Made by a program: the position numbers and the translations under genes
Assembly (NCBI GenBank): GCA_021234155.1
Contig: JAJEKV010000047.1
Span: 4,911,637-4,975,636, forward strand
From: Isoetes taiwanensis
Taxonomy: Eukaryota > Streptophyta > Lycopodiopsida > Isoetales > Isoetaceae
DNA length: 64,000 nucleotides
Reading direction: 5' to 3'
The notes under the pieces: generated by a model
Database searches by the model: none
Seen by the model: only the letters and a program-made list of their open reading frames with translations
What the model was told of the DNA's origin: nothing
In this document: positions 43,944-53,309 of the stretch, one piece after another
Position numbering within the stretch: position 1 is the stretch's first letter
How the letters are laid out: each line of letters starts with the position of its first letter

Positions 43944-44292
43944 GTGTATTCCCGAATACACTTTTGCCGCACAAAGTAAAGCAAAATGTATTCCCGAATA
44001 CACTTTTCCTTACACAGTTTAGCCAAAATGTATTCCGGAATACACTTTGGCAATCCCGTCAAACCAAAGTGTATTCCAGAATACACTTTGGCTTTCGCAG
44101 TTAGGCCAAAGTGTATTCCGGAATACACTTTGGTTTAACGGATTGCCAAAGTGTATTCGAATACACTTTTTTTGACGGGATTGCCAAAGTGTATTAGGAA
44201 TATACTTGAAAACTTTTCGTTGGAAGGCAAAAGTGTATTCTGGAATACACTTTGGCTTACAAATGAAAGCCGAAGTGTATCGAGGAATACAC
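43944..44292. repeat. Palindrome array 2: nine copies of the same palindrome
   Basis: Copies start at 43944, 43986, 44028, 44069, 44111, 44151, 44189, 44233 and 44275, a spacing of 38-44 bases, close to four helical turns. Centres vary: CCCG, CCGG, CCAG, CTGG and shortened forms. The array lies just 5' of the first recognisable methyltransferase exon, probably in the first intron or promoter. Isolated copies are at 41093-41110 (another intron), 44563-44579 and about 44638-44652. Confidence 0.95.
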
Positions 44293-44699
44293 TTTTAAAA
44301 ACGAAGGACGATGCGTCTAACTTAAATGATTAAAAGCGCATTACTAAAACAAATTAGCACTAACTTTGTCCATCTTATGCCTATGCAAATCGAATAAATT
44401 TCGGCGGAAATTTCTGGAGGGTACTGGTCTGGGCGTTGTTGGAGGCTGCGGAAGTCGAATAAAAAGTGAGGCGCATTTTTTTTTTCTTTTAAAGATCTGG
44501 TGACACGTTTGTCCAAGTTCTATGTGAAATCGAATCTGATGCGTTATGCGGCCACTTTCATTGTGTATTCGGAATACATTTGCGGTTTCTTTTTGTCTTT
44601 CGCTTTTTTCCTTTCCTTATTTTGCACAACTTCGATTTATATTCCCGAATACAAAATGCACACCATACGTGTTTTACTTACGTCTAACAAATGTTTTGC

Positions 44700-45137
44700 G
44701 TAACCGTAAGATGGTTAGCTGCGTCTTGAACAAGCTACCACCACCTTTTATAGTATCTAGTTAGGTCCGGTTCGGGAGGGAGTCCTGGTCGGGGCGTTGT
44801 TTGTCATGATACCACCTCTTCTCCATCTCGTTCCTCAGCAACCTCCTCGTTGCTTGTCTTCGACACTCCGAGTCCAGAAATAAACAGGTTGCCACAACAC
44901 TTCCAGCCGTCACCAAGTCCTGTACAGAACAGACTGCCCCCTCCATTCATTCCATCACCACCTGTACGTAACATGCTTCCACTACCCTTTGTTCCTTCTC
45001 CCGAAATTGCAACGGCTCCACATGCAAAGGTTACTCGGAACAGGCTCCCCCCACCCTTTGTCGTATCTCCAACACCAAATAGAAGTGCAAGGTCTGAAGA
45101 ATACGAGATTCACCACAACTTCTCTGAATATGACTAA
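44700..45137 (+). pseudogene. Proline-rich repeat region, possible N-terminus of the DUF7869-like gene
   Basis: A frame at 44850-45137 encodes repeats of NRLPPPFxxSP (NRLPQHFQPSP, NRLPPPFIPSP, NMLPLPFVPSP, NRLPPPFVVSP). A further copy, NKLPPPFIVS, lies upstream at about 44730. Such a low-complexity head could be a disordered N-terminal region of the plus-strand protein encoded downstream. A stop at 45135 and unclear exons make the link uncertain. Confidence 0.4.
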
Positions 45138-45443
45138 ATGAGGATGATGTTCCAGCTTCAACACCTCTACACACAAATATTGTGACACATGGGTTTGCAG
45201 AGTTTCAAAGTGCAGTAAGAGATATGTTTGCAAGAACTCCTCAACAAGATCTTTGCCACAACATACGCTACCACACTAGGTTATGGCCCATCTCCTACAT
45301 TTAAACTTTGTGCCTCGCCTTTTTAGGAAAAGCTTCACGAGGCCTCTTTTCCTCTAGAAACACACCAGTGAGAGTAGAGGAGGCCACTCCAAGAGTAGAA
45401 CTCTCGTCCAGAAGATGAGGGCAACAACGACCAGCGAGATTAC

Positions 45444-47890
45444 ATGTTCTCGGCCAAAGTACCCGAAATTGAGGGTGGATTATGGATTGAGAGCATGTTC
45501 ATCGTGAGAAGGAAAAACCTTATGGGCCGAGAACAAAATGAGGAGAATTCTAAGAACTACTAGATCTTTGCTCATTGGGTTGCATCACCAAATTGAACAT
45601 GGCTAAACTTCGTGAAATTAGAAACAGGTACAGTTCGATGACATTATCAGATCAAAATGCTTACTTAGCATACAATGTAAGGCCAGACCGCAAAACATTC
45701 TTGCACTACGTTAGAGGAGAACAAATGTGCCGTAAATGTTTTATGGTTGTTCACCGATCTAGGATCCACTAGAATGTCTCGAATACAGAAGATTGGATAA
45801 AGTCCCCGCAATTGATGATCGCTGCGGGCCGGGGAAGAGTTGTAACAATGCGCCTTAGGTCTTTGTAGCTTGGATGGAGAAATATTTTAGAGACATGTGA
45901 AAAGGCGCCAAATAGTAAAATGTATCATTTGACAGACAACATCACAAAAAAAGATGTTTTCAACCAGTACAAAGAAACATGCACTCAGTCTCAACACATC
46001 TCTTACTCTCACTTCACTAGACTGTGGAAAGTTCAGTTTGGTCTTGTGAAAAATCCCGAAAACATAGGATGTCGTATGTGCTCAGCGTGTGCGTAATTGA
46101 AGAGCCAAAAAGCGCAAAGGCGAGGTCGAAAAAAGTAAGTTGAAGTTCTTCATTCTCTAATTTTTTCAAAGAATTGTTTTCACCTGAATTCTTGAGCGGA
46201 TATCGCAAATGTGAAGCTTGCTAGACACCGTGACCAACAAGCGGTAGAGAGAAGGAAGCTTGCTAAGCACGGGGAAAAAAGCTCTTGAGCGTCCGCTGCG
46301 GTATATGTCATTTGTGATTGATGGGATGGATCGAGAAAAAAGACTACTATTCCTCATTTCTTGAATATTCCTAAAGATGTGCCAGAGGACTGCTTTGTTA
46401 AGGTCCACCTTGTTGGAGCTATGGTCTTCAAAGGAAGTCTAAAGTGCAATGTCTTTTTGACGTATCCTAACTTGCATGGTGACCCGAACCTCACTGTTAC
46501 AATTCTTAATAAGGTGCTTTGTGAGCAAGAGCAATTACCTCCAGTGCTCTACCTGCAGCTTGACAACACTACCAGGGAGAACAAGAATCAAACACTCTTT
46601 GCTTACTGTGCCATGCTAGTGGAGCTAGGGATATTAAAAAAAGTCAAGCTTGGATTCTTACTTGTAGGGCACACTCATGATCAGATAGACCAGATGTTCA
46701 GCAGATTTTCCGTTCGTCTAAGAAGAAAGAAGGCTTTTTGTCTTCCTACTTTGGTTCGAATCATTGAAGACTCTTACACTCCCATGCCAGTGGTTCAGCT
46801 TCTAGTGGAGACTGCTGACTTTAGGGAATTTGTTTTCTCTCGACGCGGCTCTAGAGAAGAAGCTGTGAACAAGTTGAACGATATTACGTTTCAACACCAC
46901 ATCAAGTTTTACTTGAAGGATGGATGAGTTTTTTACAAGGGAAGAAATACACCACTACTAAAAGACTGGAGTCCACCCGGAGGGTTGCGCTTCCTTAAGT
47001 ATATTCGACACTTGCTTAGTAGAGCGTCTTTGGCGACTTCCTCTCAAAAACCCAAAAGAGTCAAAGCAGAAGAAAAGCACCCCGGCTAACTCCTTAAAAG
47101 CAATTGAAAGTGGAATTTCTGCGGGCTTTAAGTACTTCTTAGAAGAAGACCAAATGTGGTGGAGAAGCTTCTTTGCTGAACAAACGATTGTGAATCGAAA
47201 CTTAGCTCTAAGGCAAATGGAGGAAGCTTTCCATTGGCCTAATGCCTTCCACGAACTCCAGAACCAGGCAGGCCCAGTAGCACCAGTAGCACCACCAGTA
47301 CAGGAAGATGAGGATCGGGTCATGTACCTCGGGCCAAGACGCAAAAATGAGCCTGCAGGTAATATCACAGAAATTACCAAAGGTATGTTGATTGCTACTC
47401 CGACTGAGGACGATGATAAAGGGGCGACCTTACGGATAGCAAAAGTACTTGACACGGTCAAAGAGGAAGGCTTGGTGACTAAACTCAAGATTCAACGGAT
47501 GGCTACGTTCGTTCAGAAAATGCTTTTGAAGGCGGATATGATTTAGAAATGAAAAGTCAAGGTAAGGGGAAAAAAACTCAAGAGAGTGGGTAATAGGGAT
47601 GAGCTAGACTTCACATAAAGTGAGTATTCTATGTTATGATTTCAAATTGAAATCGACAATCGTTCTTGAGAGAACAATCAATTTACTTAAGAAGGCATGT
47701 AGCTTCTGAGGAAGAAGATGAAGAAGAGGGTGGTAATGCTTGACCTCGTTGTGATGACGAGGAAGATAACTCAAGCACTTCCTCAAGCGGCAACGTGAAA
47801 GAAGCGAAAGGTGGCGAAGATGGCATAAATGAGGATGAAGATGTGCTGGATCCCTCTGTGATCACTCCTCACACTTTTGTACACAACTAA
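45444..47890 (+). pseudogene. DUF7869-like (possible RNase H-fold transposase/integrase) gene, decayed
   Basis: Pieces in several frames form a consistent protein. An N-terminal part reads KVPEIEGGLWIESMFIVRRK and YLAYNVRPDRKTFLHYVRGE. SYSHFTRLWKVQFGLV with a C-x2-C (CRMCSAC) suggests a zinc-binding segment at about 46005-46095. The core is continuous from about 46290 to 46927: MSFVIDGMDREK, LPPVLYLQLDNTTRENKNQT and GFLLVGHTHDQIDQMFSRFS. The acidic residues in IDG, LDN and HTHDQID could form a metal-binding triad, as in RNase H-fold recombinases; that is inferred. After further frameshifts (near 47090) come WWRSFFAEQTIVNRN and an acidic tail to about 47890. Multiple stops show this copy is inactive. 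Related proteins are encoded by repetitive genes in many plants and algae. Confidence 0.65.
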
Positions 47891-48266
47891 GTCTTGTAAA
47901 AAGACTGTAAATTTTGTAAGTGAATGTGAAGATTTTGTCTTCAATTTTTGAAAATACTACAATTTCAATTGTAAACTTCACTTAAAGTTTTGGTTAAAAT
48001 ATGTTCCCTCAAATTAGAGGTTCTCTCGAAAACATACTTCATCCAAATTCTTATTGCTAGAAAAGTGTCACTTTGAAATAGCTAATTCTCTCATTGCACA
48101 ACAAAATTAGTGATTTTTGGGGGTCAAGATCTGAGTTTCATGTCTTTTTTTTTTTAACCTCATTTTAGCCCTTTTTTGGAAAAAAAAGGGAATCTTCGAG
48201 GAATATTCCTTTTGCTCCCGTTTCAACGATCCCCTCTCGTTTCATTTGCAACTCTGTTATATATGG

Positions 48267-49840
48267 TAAGACGGCAGGAGAAGCAGCCGTCTTGCCAGCA
48301 CAACAGAAGAAGCAGCTGTAGCAAAATTTGATAAACTAAGTTACTAAAAGCTCTGTAAACATGTGCCCGATGAGTAAACCATCTCCACACACTAAGTTTC
48401 CAGTTCCTACAGTTTCTTAAGAGTTGTAGCAAAATGAGAGTTTTCTAAAATCAAATGAGTAAGTGCAATTTTGTTTTAACCAAATGTGAGTTGTTATACT
48501 TGGAGCAGTTAGGGGTTCTATAGCCAAACCAAAAACTTGCAAGCTGATCGAAAGTTGGTGGTTTAGCACTGTTTTGTAGACTGTCTATCTTTATACGCGA
48601 GTGGAGTTCCTGGCTTGCAAACTTTGCATATGTGTATCCACAGACGCATTTTTCGCTGTGGTATTAGATTGAAATCTGTCAAAAACAGTGCCATGGTGAA
48701 TAATTATTGGCAGACCATGTGTGATCGTAGTTGGATTGCAGATTGGCAATGGGATTAGGCATTTAGCCGTTGTTTTTCTGTTTTGGCAACGGAGGCTTGT
48801 GGTTATTTGTTGTGGATTTCTGGCTTTTATCTTGATAAGAGAGCTTGACGTAAAGCTCTAGACATTTCTAACCAATTTATTGTAAAAACTTTTGCACGTA
48901 CAAATACACATCCTATTGTATCGTTTGTTGCAACCTTATGACAATTGGACAGTGAAGTAAGGGGCCATTCTGATCATATAGTCATAAGGTAAGGATGCTT
49001 TGATTTGTAGGTAGTTGTCTCATTCGTAGTAAGCTGATATGTTAATAAGTTAATAGATTAACTTGTTTTAGTCTGGGTACAGCTTCTGGAGGGTGTTTGA
49101 TATTACAGTTTGCGGACTGTTTACTCTCAAACAGAATGGAGAGCTGCAATCATGCAGACGGTGGATCTGAATGCAACGAGAGGTATTGATTATGTTGGAT
49201 GAGTAATGTAGTTATGACAATTAGGTGATGTGTTGTTGCTTTCCAACTCTCTTTTAGTTTCTGTTTTTGTTAGTTCTTGTGGGGCAAGTTATTAGATGTA
49301 TGCATATTGCATATTGCATATAGCGAGGGTGTAGGTTGAAGAGTGGTAAACATTGGCAGTCGTAATGGTGTAGCATACACAGCGTGCGGGACCACGGTCG
49401 GATGGTTTTGAAGAAGGATGCAGTAGCGTAGTTGAGGGCTGAGTCTAGGGGATTGTTGGCGGATGTGAACTTGTAAATGAGGAGGGTCGTGAAGGGGGAA
49501 GCATTTGTTCTAAATAGGAAAGGAAAAGGTTAAAGTGGAATGAATATTACTGCAGGTGGTATGCTGGGCATTCCGAAGAACAGAAGGCTGCCATTAAGGA
49601 GAGAACAAGAGAACATGTGCGGCATGTGAGGCAACAATTGGATGGAAATGGACATGTGGGGAAAGAGGGTCATGATGGTAGTTGGGGTGTGCATGTTGAG
49701 GGTATTGAGCAAGTAGTAACTGGGTTGGCTATTGAAGGTAGTAGACAAGTAGAATGTGATGTCTCGATTGAGAATGTTGGACAGGAAGGGACTAGTATTT
49801 CTGTTGAGAGTGAAAGTAGTAATGAGACAGCAGGAGGAAT
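48267..49840. other. Non-coding stretch
   Basis: No gene. AAGACGGC..GCCGTCTT at about 48268-48294 is a small dyad. A diverged copy of the 39.3-kb repeat lies at 48555-48750. A frame at 49617-49860 is open on both strands and looks like low-complexity shadow rather than coding sequence. Confidence 0.5.
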
Positions 49841-49889
49841 GGGGGGTACAGTGGCAAGAGAACATTGGTGTCGACAACTATCAAGGATG

Positions 49890-50930
49890 GAGAGTATGTG
49901 GCTTCTATCAATAGAGAGTTTGCATGGAACAAGACATGCAAGTTTTGCCACACTGTATTGTTATGTTGTGAAAGTGAGACGTTTTGTTGTAAGAATGGTC
50001 AATGTATCGTTCCAAAGTCACCTGAGCTTCCTGCTGTGCTAGAGCGTCTTTTTGAGGAGAGGGGCGTGAGCAAGGGTGGCCGAAAATTAAACCGTTTATT
50101 TTGCTTTACTGCATTATGTGTGCAAGGGCAATTTGTTTGGTTGGAGTCATCCTCTTCTGTTGCCATGATGGGATGGTCATATCATCAACTGCTGCCCATC
50201 ACACAACCAAGTCAGCCGCTACACTGACACATATATGATCAATCTGAGAGAGCTACAATTGCTAATAGGGAGTTGCTTCCAGCCCAATGGGTTATGTAGG
50301 TGGGTGTTGTATTGCAAGAGATAAATCTATATTGTGGACTAATAAGACGAATGAGAGATATGCGAGCAGAAATGGCTTTACTAATGTTGAATGGGATGGT
50401 TATAGACGATGAGGTTGCTGCCTTTATACATAGTGTTTCTGTTAACCCAAGAATTGGCCCTTTTTTGCTTCACTAGGAGCAACGCCGGGTTTATATCAGT
50501 ATATTGGACCCACAATATGAACCAGCAGTATCCATTGTTATTTCCCCATGGCACACTTGGATGGTTTCCTTATAATGAGCAGCATTTCTCACAACTTGAT
50601 TGTTATAGGCCACCTTTATTGCATGAGAAGATATTTCAGCAATTAGGGCATCTTACTTGTGAGTATTTAGTAGATATGTATTCAAGATAAATTACTTAGC
50701 AACCAATGGATATAGTAGAGGTAATAGAGATACGAAGGATGATTTTGTTGATGACGATGAATTGGGCCAGTCACGTGTTATGCTACCGGCATCTTTCCTT
50801 GGCTCAAGGCTTTGGTGCTCGGTTCAAATGGCAGATGTTTTGGCACTTGCGAGAGCTAAAGGGCGTCCGACGTTCTTTATAACAATGACTACAAATGCGC
50901 AGTGGCCGGGTAGAAGTGATGCTTAGAGAG
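49890..50930 (+). pseudogene. Helitron N-terminal domains
   Basis: KTCKFCHTVLLCCESETFCC with KNGQCIVPKSPELPAVL (about 49935-50050) is the cysteine-rich segment that precedes Helitron_like_N. NQQYPLLFPHGTLGWFPYNE (50520-50580) is the hallmark LLFPxGxxGW. VMLPASFLGSRLWCSVQMAD and GRPTFFITMTTNAQWPG (50780-50915) match the conserved LP.SF.GS and FIT.T.NP.WP motifs. Frames change at least twice and stops intervene. Confidence 0.75.
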
Positions 50931-52115
50931 GTTTGGTAAGCTTGTTGACTCAGGATTTGGTTTTTGAATTGCAATCATTTAGCATCAAGCTGGGGGAGAC
51001 TATTCATCAATTTCATATGTATTTAACTAAATGCTAAAATAACCAAGTTCCAAATCATACCTTACACCTTGTGGCATGTTTTATAATAGGACAGAGCAGT
51101 AGGCCTAGAGTTTATAGAAAAGTGTACAAGCTACAGAAACAAGAAGGGTTTGATACTATACACAAAGCTTTCATTAAAGCTATTGAGATTTCTAATGTTT
51201 CTTCTTATCTTCTTGATGATGTGCATATGTTTAATGATCCATTCTTTCCAGATTATGAGCCAGAATACATGGGCCCTGGTCCAGTACCAGTTTATGCTAT
51301 TCAAAAGGAGAAGAAGAAGCCAAAGGTAGAGGATTCAGCTAGACCTGTAGGTCAGAGCTGAGATCTCAAAGGTATTTGAAGCATTACTGAAGTCACAAAA
51401 CAACTTCAAGAAATGAAAACCTCACGATCTAAGAGGAAGATTTATCCACCTTGCGCACATGCCAAAGAGATACTCACTCCTCTGATTATTGTTGGTATAG
51501 ACCATGCACCAAATGTGGAAAGAGAGGACATTTTGGTAAGGAGTACTCAATCTGTGCTTTTTGCAAGGCAATTGGACATTATGAAGAGGATAGATGTAGT
51601 GTAAAAGAGTATTTTGCAAGACAGGAAGCAGCTAAAGCAACTGAACCAAGTGTTGCAAACAGATTCACCTCGGTAAGGTTTGCTACTGATCTAGTTGTAT
51701 CGATCAGGTTTATGCAAGAGTTACAAGAACAGGAAGAAATCATGGTTGTGCACACCAGAGCTATGCAAGGTGCAAGGTGTGATGAAAATGTCCATGGCAA
51801 ATTTGGAATAAAGGTGCCCTATGAAAAAACAAAAGAAGATAATCAAGTTGTGTCTATCCCTCCCCATCAAAAATATGCTAGACAAGATATAGAGTTTGAT
51901 TCTTTAATGAAAAATGCAAAAATAAGTGTAGATCTACTTACATTGCTAAGAATTGCACCATCCTATAGAGAAAAGATTATGGGTATGACCAAGGAGGAGC
52001 ATGTCAATTTATCACAAGAAGAGCAAGTAGCTCTCACAGGTCATATTGATGAACAGATGTTAGTGCAAAATGAATATGACCCAGGTGCTTTCACATGTGC
52101 AGCTACAGCCGCTGA
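50930..52115 (+). mobile_element. LTR-retrotransposon gag fragment nested in the Helitron
   Basis: Between the Helitron motifs ITMTTNAQWPG and VRVFHAHLQF lies about 1.2 kb of unrelated coding sequence. It contains a gag-like segment (LTQDLVFELQSFSIKLGETI, CFIIGQSSRPRVYRK) and two zinc knuckles in succession: CTKCGKRGHFGKEY, where the last Cys is Tyr, and CAFCKAIGHYEEDRC, a full C-x2-C-x4-H-x5-C. Such knuckles are found in retrotransposon nucleocapsids. No LTR, protease or integrase is visible and no target duplication was found, so this may be captured sequence rather than a simple insertion. The right part reads in frame into the Helitron Rep. Confidence 0.65.
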
Positions 52116-52932
52116 AATCCCAATTGTACTTGTGCGAGTGTTTCATGCCCATTTGCAATTTTTGAAGAGATTGGTACGGTCATATTTTGGGCTACTTGCA
52201 TATATGATGCATCTAATTGAGTTCCAAAGAAGAGGTCTCCGACATGCTCATATGATTGTCAAAGCCAAACATGAGTTACCAGTTGAACTGATAGACCATT
52301 TAATTTTGGCTGAGATGCCCCATGATGAGGAACTTGCGCATCTAGTCTGGAAATATATGATCCATCGACATTCTACACGTTGCTATCAAAATGGTTCATG
52401 CAGCTGGAAGTATCCTCGACCTATATGTGAAGTGACTTATGTGGATTCAAAGGGGTATGTTCAATGTCGAAGACGTAGTGAGGAGGACATTTATGTTGTT
52501 CCATATTCTCCTTTTCTTTTGAAAGAAATTGATTGTCATGTGAATGTGGATATAGCAGCTACGGTTCAAGTTTTCATGTATTTGTATACGTATATTTACA
52601 AGGGTTATGATAAGGTACAATATAGAATTGAAACTCGGTCACAGGACCAGTTTGAGATAGATGATTATGTAGCAGCGAGGTATATATCGTCGACGGAGGC
52701 AGCATGGCATTTATTTTGTTACCATATATCAGAAAAGTGCTCCGGTGTGAGGTGTCTTCCAGTGCATCTGGGGCAAAGGGGATGCGTACGATATAGAAGA
52801 CGAAATACTGCATCATTACTTGACCGCTATTTTTTGCGGCCAACTGTTGCAGAATTTGCACAGTTAGCATACATAGATTATTATGAACAGTACTTAGTCT
52901 TTACCCTTGCAACAAGCAGGCAATGCTACTAG
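51451..52932 (+). CDS. Chimeric open frame: gag zinc knuckle fused to Helitron Rep
   Basis: A single 493-codon frame runs without a stop from the gag fragment into the Helitron Rep. Residues about 15-55 hold the zinc knuckles. From about residue 225 the Rep begins: RVFHAHLQFLKRLVR, EFQRRGLRHAHMIV (the H-x-H metal site), then HSTRCYQNGSCSWKYPRP, VPYSPFLLKEIDCHVNVD and YIYKGYDK. The catalytic pair appears as DDYVAARYISSTEA, with both tyrosines kept. It ends at TAG 52930-52932, in the loop before the helicase. The in-frame fusion may be chance, but the length is notable in a decayed region. Confidence 0.65.
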   Translation: MRTCQRDTHSSDYCWYRPCTKCGKRGHFGKEYSICAFCKAIGHYEEDRCSVKEYFARQEAAKATEPSVANRFTSVRFATDLVVSIRFMQELQEQEEIMVVHTRAMQGARCDENVHGKFGIKVPYEKTKEDNQVVSIPPHQKYARQDIEFDSLMKNAKISVDLLTLLRIAPSYREKIMGMTKEEHVNLSQEEQVALTGHIDEQMLVQNEYDPGAFTCAATAAEIPIVLVRVFHAHLQFLKRLVRSYFGLLAYMMHLIEFQRRGLRHAHMIVKAKHELPVELIDHLILAEMPHDEELAHLVWKYMIHRHSTRCYQNGSCSWKYPRPICEVTYVDSKGYVQCRRRSEEDIYVVPYSPFLLKEIDCHVNVDIAATVQVFMYLYTYIYKGYDKVQYRIETRSQDQFEIDDYVAARYISSTEAAWHLFCYHISEKCSGVRCLPVHLGQRGCVRYRRRNTASLLDRYFLRPTVAEFAQLAYIDYYEQYLVFTLATSRQCY

Positions 52933-52959
52933 TGAATATTTGGAGATAGAACAGCCGGG

Positions 52960-53305
52960 AATCGCTAGATGTGTGGTGCGCAAATGAAGTAAGAGAGAAG
53001 TCGTTTGTAGAATAAGGTTGGTCATGCCGCATCAAGGTGAAGTTTTCTATCTTCGTCAGCTGTTGTTACATATATCACCAAGAACATGGGAAGATCTAAA
53101 AATATACAATGGCCATAGGTATGAGACATATCAACACACTGTTGCTGCTATGGGTTTGTTGCAAGATACGTCAGAGCATATATTGACAATGCAGGAGGTT
53201 GTTTCATGTTTGCAGACATCAGCGCAACTTCATTTTTTATTTGTATATCTTATACTTGATGGTGCTCCAGCTGTAGATTTGTGGGACCAGATTAACCCTT
53301 GATTT
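52960..53305 (+). pseudogene. Helitron Rep-helicase linker
   Basis: PHQGEVFYLRQLLLHISPRT, WEDLKIYNGHRYETYQHTVA and AMGLLQDTSEHI match the conserved GERFYLRLLL / LGLL.D region between Rep and helicase. The frame is separated from the Rep by a stop at 52930 and from the helicase by one at about 53300. Confidence 0.75.
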
Positions 53306-53309
53306 TTCT

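Larger units (their letters stand above)
40025..48266. mobile_element. 8.2-kb inverted-repeat element carrying a ParB-methyltransferase gene and a DUF7869-like gene
   Basis: The first 33 bases (40025-40057) and the reverse complement of the last 33 (48234-48266) align without gaps at 24 of 33 positions, sharing TATAACA and TTGCA..TGAAACG.GAG. TAAGA directly abuts both ends (40020-40024, 48267-48271), a candidate 5-bp target duplication. Between the ends lie two divergently oriented decayed genes, one with methyltransferase and ParB-like domains (minus strand) and one with a DUF7869-like domain (plus strand). At least 17 copies of an 18-bp palindrome lie within it. Each end also holds a second copy of CTCCCGTTTCAA. 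I know of no described plant transposon family with this content; the element status is inferred from ends and gene content. Confidence 0.6.

Noticed and set aside
41823-44292. Regularly spaced palindromic repeats resembling a CRISPR array
   Set aside because: The spacing varies, the units are degenerate and flanked by extended dyads rather than unique spacers, they lie in introns of a eukaryotic gene, and no cas genes are present.
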